64,000 nt of DNA, from contig NZ_CP015455.1 in the NCBI RefSeq assembly GCF_001888165.1, forward strand, positions 1,730,001 through 1,794,000. Reading direction: 5' to 3'. The position numbers and the translations under genes are program-made. The first letter of the stretch is position 1; each line of letters starts with the position of its first letter. Under the pieces are notes generated by a model. The model did not search any database, had not been told where the DNA came from, and saw only the letters and a program-made list of their open reading frames with translations. Shown here piece after piece: positions 34,326-43,825 of this stretch. The stretch is from Syntrophotalea acetylenica. Lineage in GTDB: Bacteria; Desulfobacterota; Desulfuromonadia; Desulfuromonadales; Syntrophotaleaceae.

Positions 34326-34769
34326 TCATATATCCCGCTGCTCGCGGGTTTCTCCCTGGAGCAGCGATGCCTCGCGAGTCAGTTCCGCAAGGGTGATCGA
34401 TGCCAGAAAATTCTTGATGCGCCGCCCCAGACCGGCCCAGACCTTATGGGTAAAACACAGCTCCTCGCAAAGGCATGCCCCTTCCTCGTCCATGCAGGCA
34501 ACCGGCATCAGGGGCTCTTCGACGCACTCGATGATTTCATCCACGCGAATTTTTTCAGCGGGACGCGCAAGCACAAAGCCCCCGCCGGGGCCGCGCACGC
34601 TTCTGACAATCCGGCCGCGTCGCAATTTGGAAAAAATCTGTTCCAGAAAGGTCAGGGATATACCTTCGAGGTCTGCTATGGTCTTGCTGGACACCGGAAC
34701 ATCCGTGCCTTCGAGGCTGAGGCGCACCATGGCTCGCACGGCATACTGGGCTTTGCTGGACAAACGCAT
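34326..34769 (-). CDS. iscR: Rrf2-family regulator, IscR-like
   Basis: 147 residues from the ATG at 34769. It has a winged-helix domain (MRLSSKAQYAVRAM, GISLTFLEQIFSKLRRGRIVRSVRGPGGGF), followed by cysteines 92, 99, 101 and 105 and His108. The classical IscR pattern is Cys92-98-104 plus His107, so cluster ligation is likely but the extra Cys101 is unusual. It probably senses Fe-S status and represses the cysE-isc operon from the promoter upstream of cysE. Confidence 0.88.
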   Translation of the reverse strand: MRLSSKAQYAVRAMVRLSLEGTDVPVSSKTIADLEGISLTFLEQIFSKLRRGRIVRSVRGPGGGFVLARPAEKIRVDEIIECVEEPLMPVACMDEEGACLCEELCFTHKVWAGLGRRIKNFLASITLAELTREASLLQGETREQRDI

Positions 34770-34773
34770 GGAT

Positions 34774-35457
34774 TCAGATAACCTTCTGCTCCCGGGGGTC
34801 CGACTTGTCCACCCCGGCACCCTCAAGCTCGCGCACCCGCCGTTCCAGAGCCCGCAGCTGGTCAAACATGCAAGAAAGTGCTTTACCTTCCGGGTCGGGT
34901 AACTGACCATGTTCAAGATCGATCTGTGCTCCGATTTTTTCCCCGTTGGCATAAACAATGCGGCCGGGAACGCCAACGACGGTGGAATTGTCCGGCACCT
35001 CCCGCACCACGACGGAATTGGCTCCGATCTTGCTGTTGTCGCCGACCCGGAAAGGACCCAGCACCTTTGCTCCGGCACCCACGACGATATTGTTGCCAAG
35101 AGTCGGATGCCGCTTCTCTTTCGCCCAGGAGGTCCCGCCGAGCGTCACCCCGTGGTAAAGGGTACAGTCATCACCGATTTCAGCCGTTTCGCCGATAACC
35201 ACGCCCATGCCGTGATCAATGAAAAACCGGCGTCCGATGCGGGCCCCGGGATGGATTTCTATGCCGGTAAACATGCGCCCAAGATGGGACACAAAGCGCG
35301 CCAGAAAACGCACCTTGCGCACCCACAGGGCGTGCGCGAGACGATAAAAAAACAGCGCGTGAAACCCCGGATAACAAAACAGGATTTCCGGCACGCTGCG
35401 TACCGCCGGATCACGATCGAAAACAGTCCGGATATCTTCCTTGAGCGTTTTAATCAC
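34774..35457 (-). CDS. cysE: Serine O-acetyltransferase
   Basis: 227 residues from a GTG at 35457, giving the standard family start [21 protein letters not shown]. The open frame continues to a TTG at 35529, but that codon is inside the -35 element of the operon promoter. Catalytic segment [17 protein letters not shown] and hexapeptide repeats are followed by the C-terminal tail. It makes O-acetylserine for cysteine synthesis, so it feeds IscS, encoded two genes downstream. The reading frame abuts iscR by 4 bases. Confidence 0.92.
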   Translation of the reverse strand: MIKTLKEDIRTVFDRDPAVRSVPEILFCYPGFHALFFYRLAHALWVRKVRFLARFVSHLGRMFTGIEIHPGARIGRRFFIDHGMGVVIGETAEIGDDCTLYHGVTLGGTSWAKEKRHPTLGNNIVVGAGAKVLGPFRVGDNSKIGANSVVVREVPDNSTVVGVPGRIVYANGEKIGAQIDLEHGQLPDPEGKALSCMFDQLRALERRVRELEGAGVDKSDPREQKVI

Positions 35458-35500
35458 CAAAGCCCCCCGCAGCGGTTCAAACAGGATCAATTCTGGCCTA

Positions 35501-35529
35501 GGGATAACATGCCTGATCAATTTTGTCAA
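35501..35529 (-). promoter_or_regulatory. Promoter of the cysE-isc-mnmA-mtaB operon
   Basis: Minus-strand TTGACA (35524-35529), 17-bp spacer, TATCCC (35501-35506). Perfect -35, poor -10, consistent with regulation by an activator or IscR. Confidence 0.55.
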
Positions 35530-35647
35530 CTATTAAGGGGTCGCCGCCGCCAGTGCCTTCCCGACCGGAATTCTTTAAAATTCGCGAAGCGCCCGTCACG
35601 AGCGCAATAGCCTGGTATCCCTACGGAAACTCCGAATGAAAACGGCT

Positions 35648-36091
35648 CTATTTTCCCGTGTCATTATCCGTTGGAGCGCCCATCAGCGGTTCAAACGACA
35701 GCACGGCGTCACGAAAACCGGACGGCAGGCGACAGGGGCGGCGCTTGCCATAATCAAACGCGACCAGGGCCGTGTTCCCCTCCGCGGTCAGAACTCCGTC
35801 CCTTTCGATGCGATAATCCATGATAAAGGATGAATTTTTCAGTTCCTTGACCCGAACTCCGATAGTCAGTTGATCCTGGAGAAACATTTCGGCGCGATAC
35901 AGAACATGGGCTTCGGGCAGAATGAGGCCGCACCCTCCGATATCCATTTCGCTGAAAGCGCCGAGCGTGCCGAGATAACCGATGCGCGCGTCCTGAAAAA
36001 AACTCAGAACGGCGGCGTTGGACACATGACCGCCGTAATTGATATCGGCAATGCGCACCCTGTAAGGCATGGTAAAGCGGAAATCCTTCAA
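35648..36091 (-). CDS. Hotdog-fold acyl-CoA thioesterase (4HBT family)
   Basis: 147 residues from a TTG at 36091 that has an ideal AGGAGG spacing; GTG at 36097 overlaps that site and ATG at 36070 is seven codons later. The hotdog signature is YRVRIADINYGGHVSNAAVLSFFQDAR. The Asp-containing helix of 4-hydroxybenzoyl-CoA-like thioesterases is present. The physiological acyl group is unknown. It follows mutM by about 56 bases on the same strand. Confidence 0.8.
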   Translation of the reverse strand: MKDFRFTMPYRVRIADINYGGHVSNAAVLSFFQDARIGYLGTLGAFSEMDIGGCGLILPEAHVLYRAEMFLQDQLTIGVRVKELKNSSFIMDYRIERDGVLTAEGNTALVAFDYGKRRPCRLPSGFRDAVLSFEPLMGAPTDNDTGK

Positions 36092-36147
36092 ACTCACCTC
36101 CTGTGGCCCGGGAACACGACAATCTTGCCATGCGATTGCCGAAAGAA

Positions 36148-36963
36148 TCAGCGCTGACAATGAGGGCAGAAATAACTGCTGCGCTGGCCGATGACTTCAC
36201 AACGTATGACGGCGCCGCATTGCACGCACGCCTGTCCTTTTTTACCGTAAACCAGCAGTTGCTGGCTGAAATACCCCGGTCGGCCGTGCTCGTTGGTAAA
36301 ATCGCGCAAGCTGGTGCCTCCAGCCTCGATGGCGGCGGACAGCACTTCCCGCACCGCCACGGCCAGCGCGTCATAGCGAGCACGGGAGATCCGGCCGGCC
36401 GGCCGGGCGGGATGGATGCCTGCACGAAACAGCGCTTCGCTGGCGTAGATATTGCCGACGCCAACCACGATGCGCTGGTCCATAATGAAATTCTTGACGG
36501 CCAGCGCGCGACCCCGCGAGCGGGCATACAGCAGCGCTCCGTCAAAAGCCTCCGAAAAAGGTTCGGGTCCGAGATGAGCCAGCAGCGGGTGCTCTTCGGG
36601 GCTGCCATCGACCCACAATACCGCACCGAAACGCCGGGGATCATTTAACCGCAGGCAGCGCCGGTTATCCAGCAGCAGATCGACATGATCGTGAAGCGTC
36701 ACGCCCGCCGTCGACTCCAGGATACGCAATGTACCGCTCATGCCCAGGTGAATCAACAGCCAGCCTGCGGCATTTTTCAACAGCAGATACTTGGCCCGGC
36801 GCATAACGGCGGTAAAAGGCCGGCCGATCAGGCAGCTTTCCAGGTCGGGGGGTACCGGCCAGCGCAGCCGGTCCTGACGCACAATGACCTGGGTTACCGT
36901 CCGGTTCAGCAGCCAGGGACTGATCCCCCGCCGTATGGTTTCGACTTCAGGCAACTCAGGCAT
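36148..36963 (-). CDS. mutM: Formamidopyrimidine-DNA glycosylase
   Basis: 271 residues from the ATG at 36963. The catalytic N terminus after Met removal is PELPEVE (Pro1 and Glu2), with the H2TH region VGVGNIYASEALF and a C-terminal zinc finger CVQCG...CPHC. It excises oxidised purines such as 8-oxoguanine. The downstream stop is 57 bases before the thioesterase start. Confidence 0.95.
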   Translation of the reverse strand: MPELPEVETIRRGISPWLLNRTVTQVIVRQDRLRWPVPPDLESCLIGRPFTAVMRRAKYLLLKNAAGWLLIHLGMSGTLRILESTAGVTLHDHVDLLLDNRRCLRLNDPRRFGAVLWVDGSPEEHPLLAHLGPEPFSEAFDGALLYARSRGRALAVKNFIMDQRIVVGVGNIYASEALFRAGIHPARPAGRISRARYDALAVAVREVLSAAIEAGGTSLRDFTNEHGRPGYFSQQLLVYGKKGQACVQCGAVIRCEVIGQRSSYFCPHCQR

Positions 36964-36965
36964 GT

Positions 36966-38326
36966 TCAGCCCAGCCATCCGGCTTCATTGAAAAGTATGA
37001 TCAAAACCGCAGCGGGGGCGAAATAGCGCAGCACAAATCGCCAGGCTGCAAACAGCCGGCCTTCCGGATGCAGATTAACGAAGGCCGAGCACTGCCTGTC
37101 ACGGGTCCACCGCCATCCGACATAAACGGCCACCATCAGCCCCCAAGGGGCAGCATGTAGGAGGACACGAGCAGATCGAGAGATTCGAACACCGTGTGCC
37201 CTGGCAACAAGGCGAATCCTTTGAGAACGTTGAATGACAATCCGCAGGGGATACCGAGGAAAAACGCCGCCAGACCAACGACGCCGGTAGCGCGTCCTCT
37301 GGGCCAGCACCATTCATCGACCGCATAGGCGACAACTACTTCCAGCATGGAAATGGCCGAAGTCAGAGCGGCAAAAGCCAGCAGCAGAAAAAACAGCAGT
37401 GCAAGCAGTTTGCCGAAAGGAAGCTGCAGAAAAAGAATGGGCAGGGTCTTGAACACCAGTCCCGGTCCCCCGTCAATGGGCATCCCGGCGGAAAACACGA
37501 CGGAAAAAATGGTCAGCGAGGCCAGCAGGGCCACCAGCGTGTCGAGCGCGGCAATACGAAAGGAAAGACCGAACAGGTCGGCTTCGGCATCGAGATAGGA
37601 ACCGTAGGTGATCATCACCCCCGCCCCGAGCGACAGGGTGAAAAAAGCGTGACCCAAAGCACCGAGCAGGGCTCGGGGAGTGAGCAAGGAAAAATCCGGC
37701 GTAAACAGAAACCGCAGCGCCAACATCCCGCCCGGCGAAAACATACTATGCAGAAACAACAGAATCAGCAACCCGAACAGGGCGGGCATGAGAATCTTGC
37801 TCCAGCGCTCGATGCCGCCCCGTATGCCGCCGATCACAATGCCGGCGGTCGCTGCAAGAAACAGCGCCTGCCAGAACAGCCCCCGAAAAGCGGAGGCGGT
37901 GAGCTTCAGGAACAGGCCGCCGATCTGTTCCGTTCCCCCTTTTGAAAACTCGCCGCTGGCGGCCTTGAAGACATAATCAAAACTCCATCCCGCCACCACG
38001 GAATAGAACGCCAGCAGCAAAAACGCAGCCACCACACTGACAGCGCCAACCCATTTCCAGCGACTGTCCGGTCCCTCGAGAACCAGAAAAGAACCGATGG
38101 CGTCACGTTGACCGCAGCGACCAATGATCAACTCGGCAACCATGATCGGCAATCCCAGCAACAGGATACACCCAAGGTAAACCAGGACAAATGCGCCGCC
38201 GCCATAAGTACCTGTTATGTAAGGGAACTTCCATATATTTCCAAGACCGACCGCGCTGCCGGCCGCGGCCAGAACGAAACCCGCCCGACTGGCCCACCCT
38301 TTACGAGTCGAGGAACGAGCGTCCAT
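36966..38326 (-). CDS. Sodium-dependent (NSS/SNF) transporter, frameshifted near the C terminus
   Basis: Starts at the ATG at 38326 (AAGGA ahead): RAGFVLAAAGSAVGLGNIWKFPYITGTYGGGAF is diagnostic of the neurotransmitter:sodium symporter family. It has at least 11 membrane segments. The zero frame stops at 37136 after YMLPLGG. The frame resumes in -1 as LMVAVYVGW... and ends FNEAGWLG at 36966, the normal family tail. One extra base in the five-C run at 37140-37144 restores a 453-residue protein. If the break is real, only the last segment is lost and the 11-segment product could still work. The substrate is probably an amino acid. Confidence 0.85.
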
Positions 38327-38371
38327 AGAGTTTTCCTTCACCTAGCGAATGGGTGTGACAGCCCCTGATTT

Positions 38372-38836
38372 TCAGAAAAAAAGCAGCGAATCGGAATCCA
38401 GGAAATCCTCGAATGTAATGTTCTCGACCCGACCGGAGAATTCCGACAGATTGCGCTTGGCCCCCGAATGATAATGCAACTTTTCTCCTACGCGCCTGAT
38501 GCAGGCCAGTTCCACGGTGCTCTGCACCACGCCGCTGCAGGCAACCTCCAGACAGAACAGCACCTGGGCTTCATCGCCAGCAACACTCCGCATTCCTATC
38601 ACCCGGCAGGAAAGGATCCGGAAAGCCCCCTGCAAATGCTGCCTTGCATATTGGAGATATTCCTCACAAGTGGCGAAGGCCTGCAAAAAAGGGGCGTCTT
38701 TGTGATAAGTTGAAAAAATAAACCTGAAGTCATTTCTACGAAATGCCTCGCATCGGTTCAGTACCAGTTGCGCGGCTTCCTGAAGCATGTGAGCATTTTT
38801 TCCGCTGTTGTCCGCCATACCTGCCCTATCGATCAT
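38372..38836 (-). CDS. Small NTF2-like/YchJ-like protein
   Basis: 154 residues; the ATG at 38836 overlaps the stop of the upstream ABC permease gene, with another start possible at 38818. The segment NRCEAFRRNDFRFIFSTYHKDAPFLQAFATCEEYLQYA resembles NTF2-like or YchJ-type helical-barrel domains. It has no signal peptide and no catalytic motif I can defend. Location at the end of a peptide-transporter operon suggests a linked role, but the function is unknown. Confidence 0.6.
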   Translation of the reverse strand: MIDRAGMADNSGKNAHMLQEAAQLVLNRCEAFRRNDFRFIFSTYHKDAPFLQAFATCEEYLQYARQHLQGAFRILSCRVIGMRSVAGDEAQVLFCLEVACSGVVQSTVELACIRRVGEKLHYHSGAKRNLSEFSGRVENITFEDFLDSDSLLFF

Positions 38837-39696
38837 TGCTTGAGGCGCGGGTCGAGAGCATCACGTATGCCCTCCCCCAAAAGATTGTATCCCAGCACCG
38901 TAACCAGAATGGCCAGCCCCGGAAACACCGACAGCCACCAGGCCGTCCCGAGGGTCTGCTTGCCGGCTATAAGCATGTTGCCCCATGAAGGTGTCGGCGG
39001 CTGTACCCCGATGCCGAGAAACGACAGTGCGCTCTCGACGAGAATCGCCCCGGCCACGCCGAGCGTGGCGGACACCAGAATGGGCGACAGGGCGTTGGGC
39101 AGAATATGCCGGAAAATAATCCGTCCGTCGCGGGCGCCCAGAGCCTTTGCCGCCAGGACATAGTCCCGTTCGCGCAAGGAAAGAAACTCGGCCCTGACCA
39201 GCCTGGCGATCCCCATCCAGCTGGTAAGACCAATGACGATCATAATATTCCAGATGGAAGGCTCAAGAAAAGCCACCACCGCCAGGATCAGGAAAAAGCT
39301 GGGAAAGCACAACATGATATCGACAAAACGCATGATCACGCCATCGATCCAGCCACCGTAATAGCCGGACAGCGCACCAATCACAATACCGATGCAGGTC
39401 GATATGCCAACGGCCACAAAACCTACCAGCAGGGAAATGCGCGCACCATGGAGAATACGCGCCAGCACATCGCGCCCCAGATCATCGGTTCCCAGGGGGT
39501 ATTCCGGGCAAGGCGCCAGCAATTGATGCCCCACATCGATGGCACCGGGATCCCGTCCGACGAAGGAAGCCAGCAGAGCCAGTACAAACATCAACACGAC
39601 AATAGCAGCTCCCGCCAATGCCAGTCGGTTGCTTCTCAGCTGTCCCCAAAAAATCCCGGGGCCGCTTGCAACGTTCGTAAAAGTGTCCATGATCAT
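38833..39696 (-). CDS. Peptide/nickel ABC transporter permease, OppC/DppC type
   Basis: 287 residues, about six membrane segments, with the BPD inner-membrane EAA loop (AKALGARDGRIIFRHILPNALSPILVSA) and N-terminal PLGTDDLGRDVLARILHGAR. It forms the inner-membrane channel with the OppB-type partner encoded at 40373-41347. Start codon at 39696 overlaps the stop of the preceding MshEN gene. No ATPase (OppD, OppF) genes are present in this cluster, so they must be elsewhere. Confidence 0.9.
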   Translation of the reverse strand: MIMDTFTNVASGPGIFWGQLRSNRLALAGAAIVVLMFVLALLASFVGRDPGAIDVGHQLLAPCPEYPLGTDDLGRDVLARILHGARISLLVGFVAVGISTCIGIVIGALSGYYGGWIDGVIMRFVDIMLCFPSFFLILAVVAFLEPSIWNIMIVIGLTSWMGIARLVRAEFLSLRERDYVLAAKALGARDGRIIFRHILPNALSPILVSATLGVAGAILVESALSFLGIGVQPPTPSWGNMLIAGKQTLGTAWWLSVFPGLAILVTVLGYNLLGEGIRDALDPRLKQ

Positions 39697-40292
39697 TCCC
39701 GACCAAGACGTTGAATTTCTTCGGGGGACAATATTCCCTTGTTTTCCAAAAGTTCAATCAATTTATCAAGCTTATCACGATAAACATCTGTTTCCTGGCT
39801 ACTTTCATTGCATGCTTGTTTTTTAAAACCAGCCCCGGCGGGATGATTTTGAACATAATTTCTCTGGATGGCGCCATAAATGGCGGATTCGGATGCGAGC
39901 ACTGGCAAAATGCTGAAACCCGTCATAAACTCAAGAGCATCAATAACTGTCAGGTTGCAGGGATCGGCCATTGCCACGCGCAGCACCGGCCCGCTACTGG
40001 ACTGGAGTCGCGCCAGTGGAAAAACCGTAAAGGCGAAAGCACGCTCCATGGGCACACAATCAAGCACCTCCGGAGGGGAAAAAAAACCGTCAAGGTTTAT
40101 CCGTGGCAACTGCAGATTCTCCGCCAGGAAATCGAGCAGTTTATCCTCGGAGAGAAAACCCAGCTTCACCAGGGATGCACCCAAAAGACATCGCTGATTT
40201 TTCTGGTAGCACAGCGCCGCCTTCAACTCCTGCTCGCCAACCAGTCCGGCATCCAGCAATAACCGTCCCAGCTTCGCTCTCTTGTCACGCAT
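39693..40292 (-). CDS. Stand-alone MshEN (GspE N-terminal) domain protein
   Basis: 199 residues from the ATG at 40292. The part LGRLLLDAGLVGEQELKAALCYQKNQ...LGASLVKLGFLSEDKLLDFLAENLQLPRINLDGF is an MshEN domain, which in GspE/PilB/MshE ATPases binds cyclic di-GMP through its RLGxxL and LGxxLVxxG loops. No ATPase domain follows; instead there is a second domain (about 90-145, PRINLDGFF...VMADPCNLTVIDALEF) as in PilB, then an acidic-helical tail. It lies between the two ABC permease genes and overlaps oppC by four bases, so it is translated with the transporter. Confidence 0.78.
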   Translation of the reverse strand: MRDKRAKLGRLLLDAGLVGEQELKAALCYQKNQRCLLGASLVKLGFLSEDKLLDFLAENLQLPRINLDGFFSPPEVLDCVPMERAFAFTVFPLARLQSSSGPVLRVAMADPCNLTVIDALEFMTGFSILPVLASESAIYGAIQRNYVQNHPAGAGFKKQACNESSQETDVYRDKLDKLIELLENKGILSPEEIQRLGRE

Positions 40293-40372
40293 CGAGCACC
40301 TCTCGATCTGGATCCGGGGGGGCATGGCCCTCATCCCATGTCAAGCTCTTAAGCGGCAAACCATTGAACCTT

Positions 40373-41347
40373 TCAACGTTTCCGGATGCGTGGATCGGCC
40401 AGGGCATAGGCAACATCGGCAATCAGATTGCCGAACAGGGTCAATACCGCACCAATCACCAGAACTCCCATAATCAGGGGATAATCCCGCATCATAACGC
40501 CATCGTAGAACATCTTGCCCATTCCGGGGATGGCGAAAATGGTTTCAAAAATCACACTGCCGCCGATCAGGCCCGGCACCGAAAGACCAAGTATGGTGAT
40601 GACCGGCAACAGGGCATTGCGCAAGGCATGTCTGAAGATGACGGCTTTCTCCGACAATCCCTTGGCACGCGCCGTGAGAATATAATCCTGGCGGATCACC
40701 TCCAGCATATTGCCGCGCATATAGCGGGAAAACCCTGCAAGCCCTCCAAATGCCGAAACAAATACCGGTAAAACCAGATGATGCAGAACATCGGCCACCT
40801 GCCGCCAGGCACTGAAATATTCATGGCCAAGGGATTTAAGGCCAGCAATGGGAAACAGTCCGAGACGCACGCCAAAAAAATCCATCAGCAGCAACGCCAG
40901 CCAGAACGACGGCGTGGCAAACCCCAGGAAAACAAAAACGGTGGTAAACCGATCGAACAGGGAATTGCGGCGCACTGCGGAAATCACTCCCAGCGGCACG
41001 GAAACCAGCAGTATAAGGCTGATGGAAAGCAGATTGATCATGATGGTGACCGGCAGCCGCTCGACAATCTTTTCGGCAACGGGGCGGCGGTCCTGCACAA
41101 AGGATTCGCCGAAATCGAAACGGGCCAGCCGTCCCAACCATTTGCCGTACTGCACCAGCAACGGTTTGTCCAGATCGTACTGAGCGCGCAGCCGCTCACG
41201 CAATTCGGCGCTGACCTCGGGATTGAGCTGGGTCTGCAAATCGGTCGGCTCCCCCGGTGCGAGATGAATCACGACAAAGGATATCAGCGTGATGCCCAGC
41301 AGCAAGGGGACCATCAACAGCAGACGTTTTACGATCGGAACAATCAT
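40373..41347 (-). CDS. Peptide/nickel ABC transporter permease, OppB/DppB type
   Basis: 324 residues with six membrane segments, the typical [20 protein letters not shown] start and the permease EAA loop ([27 protein letters not shown]). Cytoplasmic membrane, partner of the OppC-type subunit. Unusually, the MshEN gene separates the two permease genes. Thirteen bases after the solute-binding-protein gene. Confidence 0.92.
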   Translation of the reverse strand: MIVPIVKRLLLMVPLLLGITLISFVVIHLAPGEPTDLQTQLNPEVSAELRERLRAQYDLDKPLLVQYGKWLGRLARFDFGESFVQDRRPVAEKIVERLPVTIMINLLSISLILLVSVPLGVISAVRRNSLFDRFTTVFVFLGFATPSFWLALLLMDFFGVRLGLFPIAGLKSLGHEYFSAWRQVADVLHHLVLPVFVSAFGGLAGFSRYMRGNMLEVIRQDYILTARAKGLSEKAVIFRHALRNALLPVITILGLSVPGLIGGSVIFETIFAIPGMGKMFYDGVMMRDYPLIMGVLVIGAVLTLFGNLIADVAYALADPRIRKR

Positions 41348-41360
41348 GACGACATCTCAA

Positions 41361-43004
41361 TCAGCGCTGGTACTTCTGCTGGTCTTGGGGCACGTACCAA
41401 CGGATAAAATTATGCATGATGCCGGCCGGGGCCGGCTCAATGCCCTGGAAGCGCCGGGCGACCACGGGCAAGGCTTCGGGAACATAAAGGAAAACATACG
41501 GCTGCTGGTCGGCCAGAATCTCCTGAAACCGGTCATAAATACGCTTGCGTCGACCCTGGTCGAAGGTATGTCTGCCCTCTTCCAGCAAACGGTCCGCTTC
41601 GTCGTTTTGGAAACCGATGAAATTGAGTTCTCCGGCGCGGGTTTTACTCGAATGCCAGACATCGTAGGCATCCGGGTCGAGGGTGATGTTCCAGGCGAGA
41701 ATGGTGGCATCAAAATTCCCGGGATTGATAAATTCCTTCAGAAAGGATGCCCATTCAATGACCCGCAATTTAACGGAGATCCCAACCTCCAGCAGACGGC
41801 GCTGAATGATCTCCCCTGCCTTGACCCGGGTGTCGTTGCCCTGGTTGGTCACAATGGTAAAAGCAAACGCCTTGCCGTCCCGGTCGAGAATGCCGTCACC
41901 ATCGGTATCGACCCAGCCGGCCTCGGCCAGCATGCGACGTGCCAGGTCAGGATCGTAGGCGTAGCGGCGGACTTTGGAGTTGTGTGGCCAGGTACCCGGC
42001 TTGTAGGGACCCGTGGCCTGCGTGCCGAGGCCGAACAACACACCCTCAACCAGTTCTTCCTTGTTGATGGCGTGAGCTACGGCGCGACGTACCCGCACGT
42101 CCTGAAAAAGCGGCCGCCGCAGATTGAAGCCGAGATAGGTATAGGAGAAATCGGGATAACGGAATTTTTCAAAACGCCTGCGGAAGGCGGGGGATTCCGT
42201 CTGCCGGACATACTGCAAAGGCGTCAGCCCCATGTAATCGATGCCACCGGATCGCAATTCGAGGAACATGGTGGATGGATCGGGAATGATGCGGTACACC
42301 ACGCGGTGAATGTTGGGGCGTCCTTCAAAATAATCGGGATTGGCCTCCAGAACGACTTTTTCCCCCGATTTCCATTCCACGAAGCGATAGGGTCCGGTGC
42401 CGATTGGAGCCCGCGTGAGGGGACTTCTGGTCACATCCCTGTTTGTCAGAAGATGTTTCGGGTGAATGGGGAAACCCCAGCTGATCAGGGCGCTGGCCAG
42501 AGGCTTGCCGTAACGGACGCGAAAGGTGTACGGATCGACAACCTGTGCCTGCACCACCTGCCGGTAGCGTTCGGCATAAGCCGTGGGAACGGTGGGATCG
42601 ACAAGCAGCCGATAGGTGAACAGCACATCCTCTGCGGTAAATGGGTGGCCGTCGTGCCAGCGCACATCCTGTCGCAAATGAAAGGTGATGGTGAGATTGT
42701 CCGGAGAGATCTCCCATGCGCGGGCGAGTTCCCCCTCGAGCTGCAGATTTTTGTCGTAACGGACCAGACCGTTGTAGACCAGCCCGTTGATGTCGCTCGA
42801 AGCCGAGTCGGAAGCCAGTACCGGCAACAGGTTGCTCGGTTCGCCGATACTGCCCATTAACAGAGTATCGCCATAAGCCGGTGATCCGGTCGGGTCAGAC
42901 GATGAGACACCAGGCTGGTGCGTATCGCAAGCGGCGACCAGACCAAGAGTTGCGGCCAGAACACAAAGCAGACAAATGAACCGACAGCGTTCGATGCATT
43001 TCAC
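41361..43004 (-). CDS. Peptide-binding lipoprotein of ABC transporter (SBP family 5)
   Basis: 547 residues from a GTG at 43004 overlapping the preceding stop. Signal peptide with lipobox GLVAAC (Cys26), then family-5 landmarks: EPSNLLPVLASDSAS, ARAWEISPDNLTITFHLRQDVRWHDGHPFTAEDV, GTGPYRFVEWK and a C-terminal FQEILADQQPYVFL. It should deliver peptides, dipeptides or nickel to the permeases downstream. The substrate cannot be decided from sequence. Confidence 0.92.
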   Translation of the reverse strand: MKCIERCRFICLLCVLAATLGLVAACDTHQPGVSSSDPTGSPAYGDTLLMGSIGEPSNLLPVLASDSASSDINGLVYNGLVRYDKNLQLEGELARAWEISPDNLTITFHLRQDVRWHDGHPFTAEDVLFTYRLLVDPTVPTAYAERYRQVVQAQVVDPYTFRVRYGKPLASALISWGFPIHPKHLLTNRDVTRSPLTRAPIGTGPYRFVEWKSGEKVVLEANPDYFEGRPNIHRVVYRIIPDPSTMFLELRSGGIDYMGLTPLQYVRQTESPAFRRRFEKFRYPDFSYTYLGFNLRRPLFQDVRVRRAVAHAINKEELVEGVLFGLGTQATGPYKPGTWPHNSKVRRYAYDPDLARRMLAEAGWVDTDGDGILDRDGKAFAFTIVTNQGNDTRVKAGEIIQRRLLEVGISVKLRVIEWASFLKEFINPGNFDATILAWNITLDPDAYDVWHSSKTRAGELNFIGFQNDEADRLLEEGRHTFDQGRRKRIYDRFQEILADQQPYVFLYVPEALPVVARRFQGIEPAPAGIMHNFIRWYVPQDQQKYQR

Positions 43005-43825
43005 GGCAAGTTCCTGATCTGCACGCCGGCCGGGGGCGTCAGGCGAAAGCGGATCGCGGGAATCTCGGCGTTAACCCGCACATCCCTCCAGATCAGCTCA
43101 AGTTCCATGTCAACCGCAGGCAGGCTCATATATATCTGCTGAGGCAACCCGTCTTCCGGGCGAACGGTTCTGTATTCAACCCTTAACAGCTCCATGCCGT
43201 CGCTGCTATAAGACACCTGGCGCAACTGTTTCTGTCGGTCAAAATACAATCGCTGCTCGCGTCCATCCTGGGCGTGGCGGCGCATGCTGTAAAGACCTTC
43301 ATCAACCTCCACAAGGCCGCTGTATCCCGGCAACAAAGGGACATCACAGAACACAAACTGGAGCAACTCCCTCAGTTCAAGAGGGAACCGCACCAGTCGA
43401 TAAAGATTCTCGGGCGTGGCCGGCCCCGTATAGAAGGCGGATTCGCCGGGAACCAGGGCCGACAACCGATCATCGGCCGCGGCAACGGTCACCACCGGCT
43501 GCCCGAACAACCCGAGCACCTCGGCCCGGAAAAGATCCGGCCGCTGGATGAGCAGGACCTGCTTGACATTCTGCTCTTCCTCGCCGCTGACAACGCGCAG
43601 GGAAGCCGTTCCCTGCAGGGAATGAAAGCGGCGACCTTGCACCTCAAGGTTTTTCATCAAGGTCAACGCATCGACGGCAGGCAAACCTTCAACGGGAGGT
43701 CGCAGGGGCGCGCAGCCCCCTGCCAATAACAGGCCCAGCGCCAGAAGGCCAGCAACCAGCCTGCCCCATCCGGGCTCACAGGTGCGATTGAGCGCCACGC
43801 AGCTTTTTTTCCAGATCCCCATCAT
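43001..43825 (-). CDS. LolB-like/DUF4292 outer-membrane lipoprotein
   Basis: 274 residues, a signal peptide with lipobox LLLAGGC and a beta-rich mature domain (TASLRVVSGEEEQNVKQVLLIQRPDLFRAEVLGLFGQPVVTVAA) of the LolB/LppX fold. It probably binds lipid or lipoprotein acyl chains at the outer membrane. Stop and start overlap with the downstream binding-protein gene (GTGA), and its beginning overlaps the TPR gene end by about 50 bases. Confidence 0.75.
   Translation of the reverse strand: MMGIWKKSCVALNRTCEPGWGRLVAGLLALGLLLAGGCAPLRPPVEGLPAVDALTLMKNLEVQGRRFHSLQGTASLRVVSGEEEQNVKQVLLIQRPDLFRAEVLGLFGQPVVTVAAADDRLSALVPGESAFYTGPATPENLYRLVRFPLELRELLQFVFCDVPLLPGYSGLVEVDEGLYSMRRHAQDGREQRLYFDRQKQLRQVSYSSDGMELLRVEYRTVRPEDGLPQQIYMSLPAVDMELELIWRDVRVNAEIPAIRFRLTPPAGVQIRNLP

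Noticed and set aside
35458-35529. A longer CysE starting at a TTG at 35529
   Set aside because: The codon lies in the -35 box TTGACA of the operon promoter, and the extra residues are not found in CysE.
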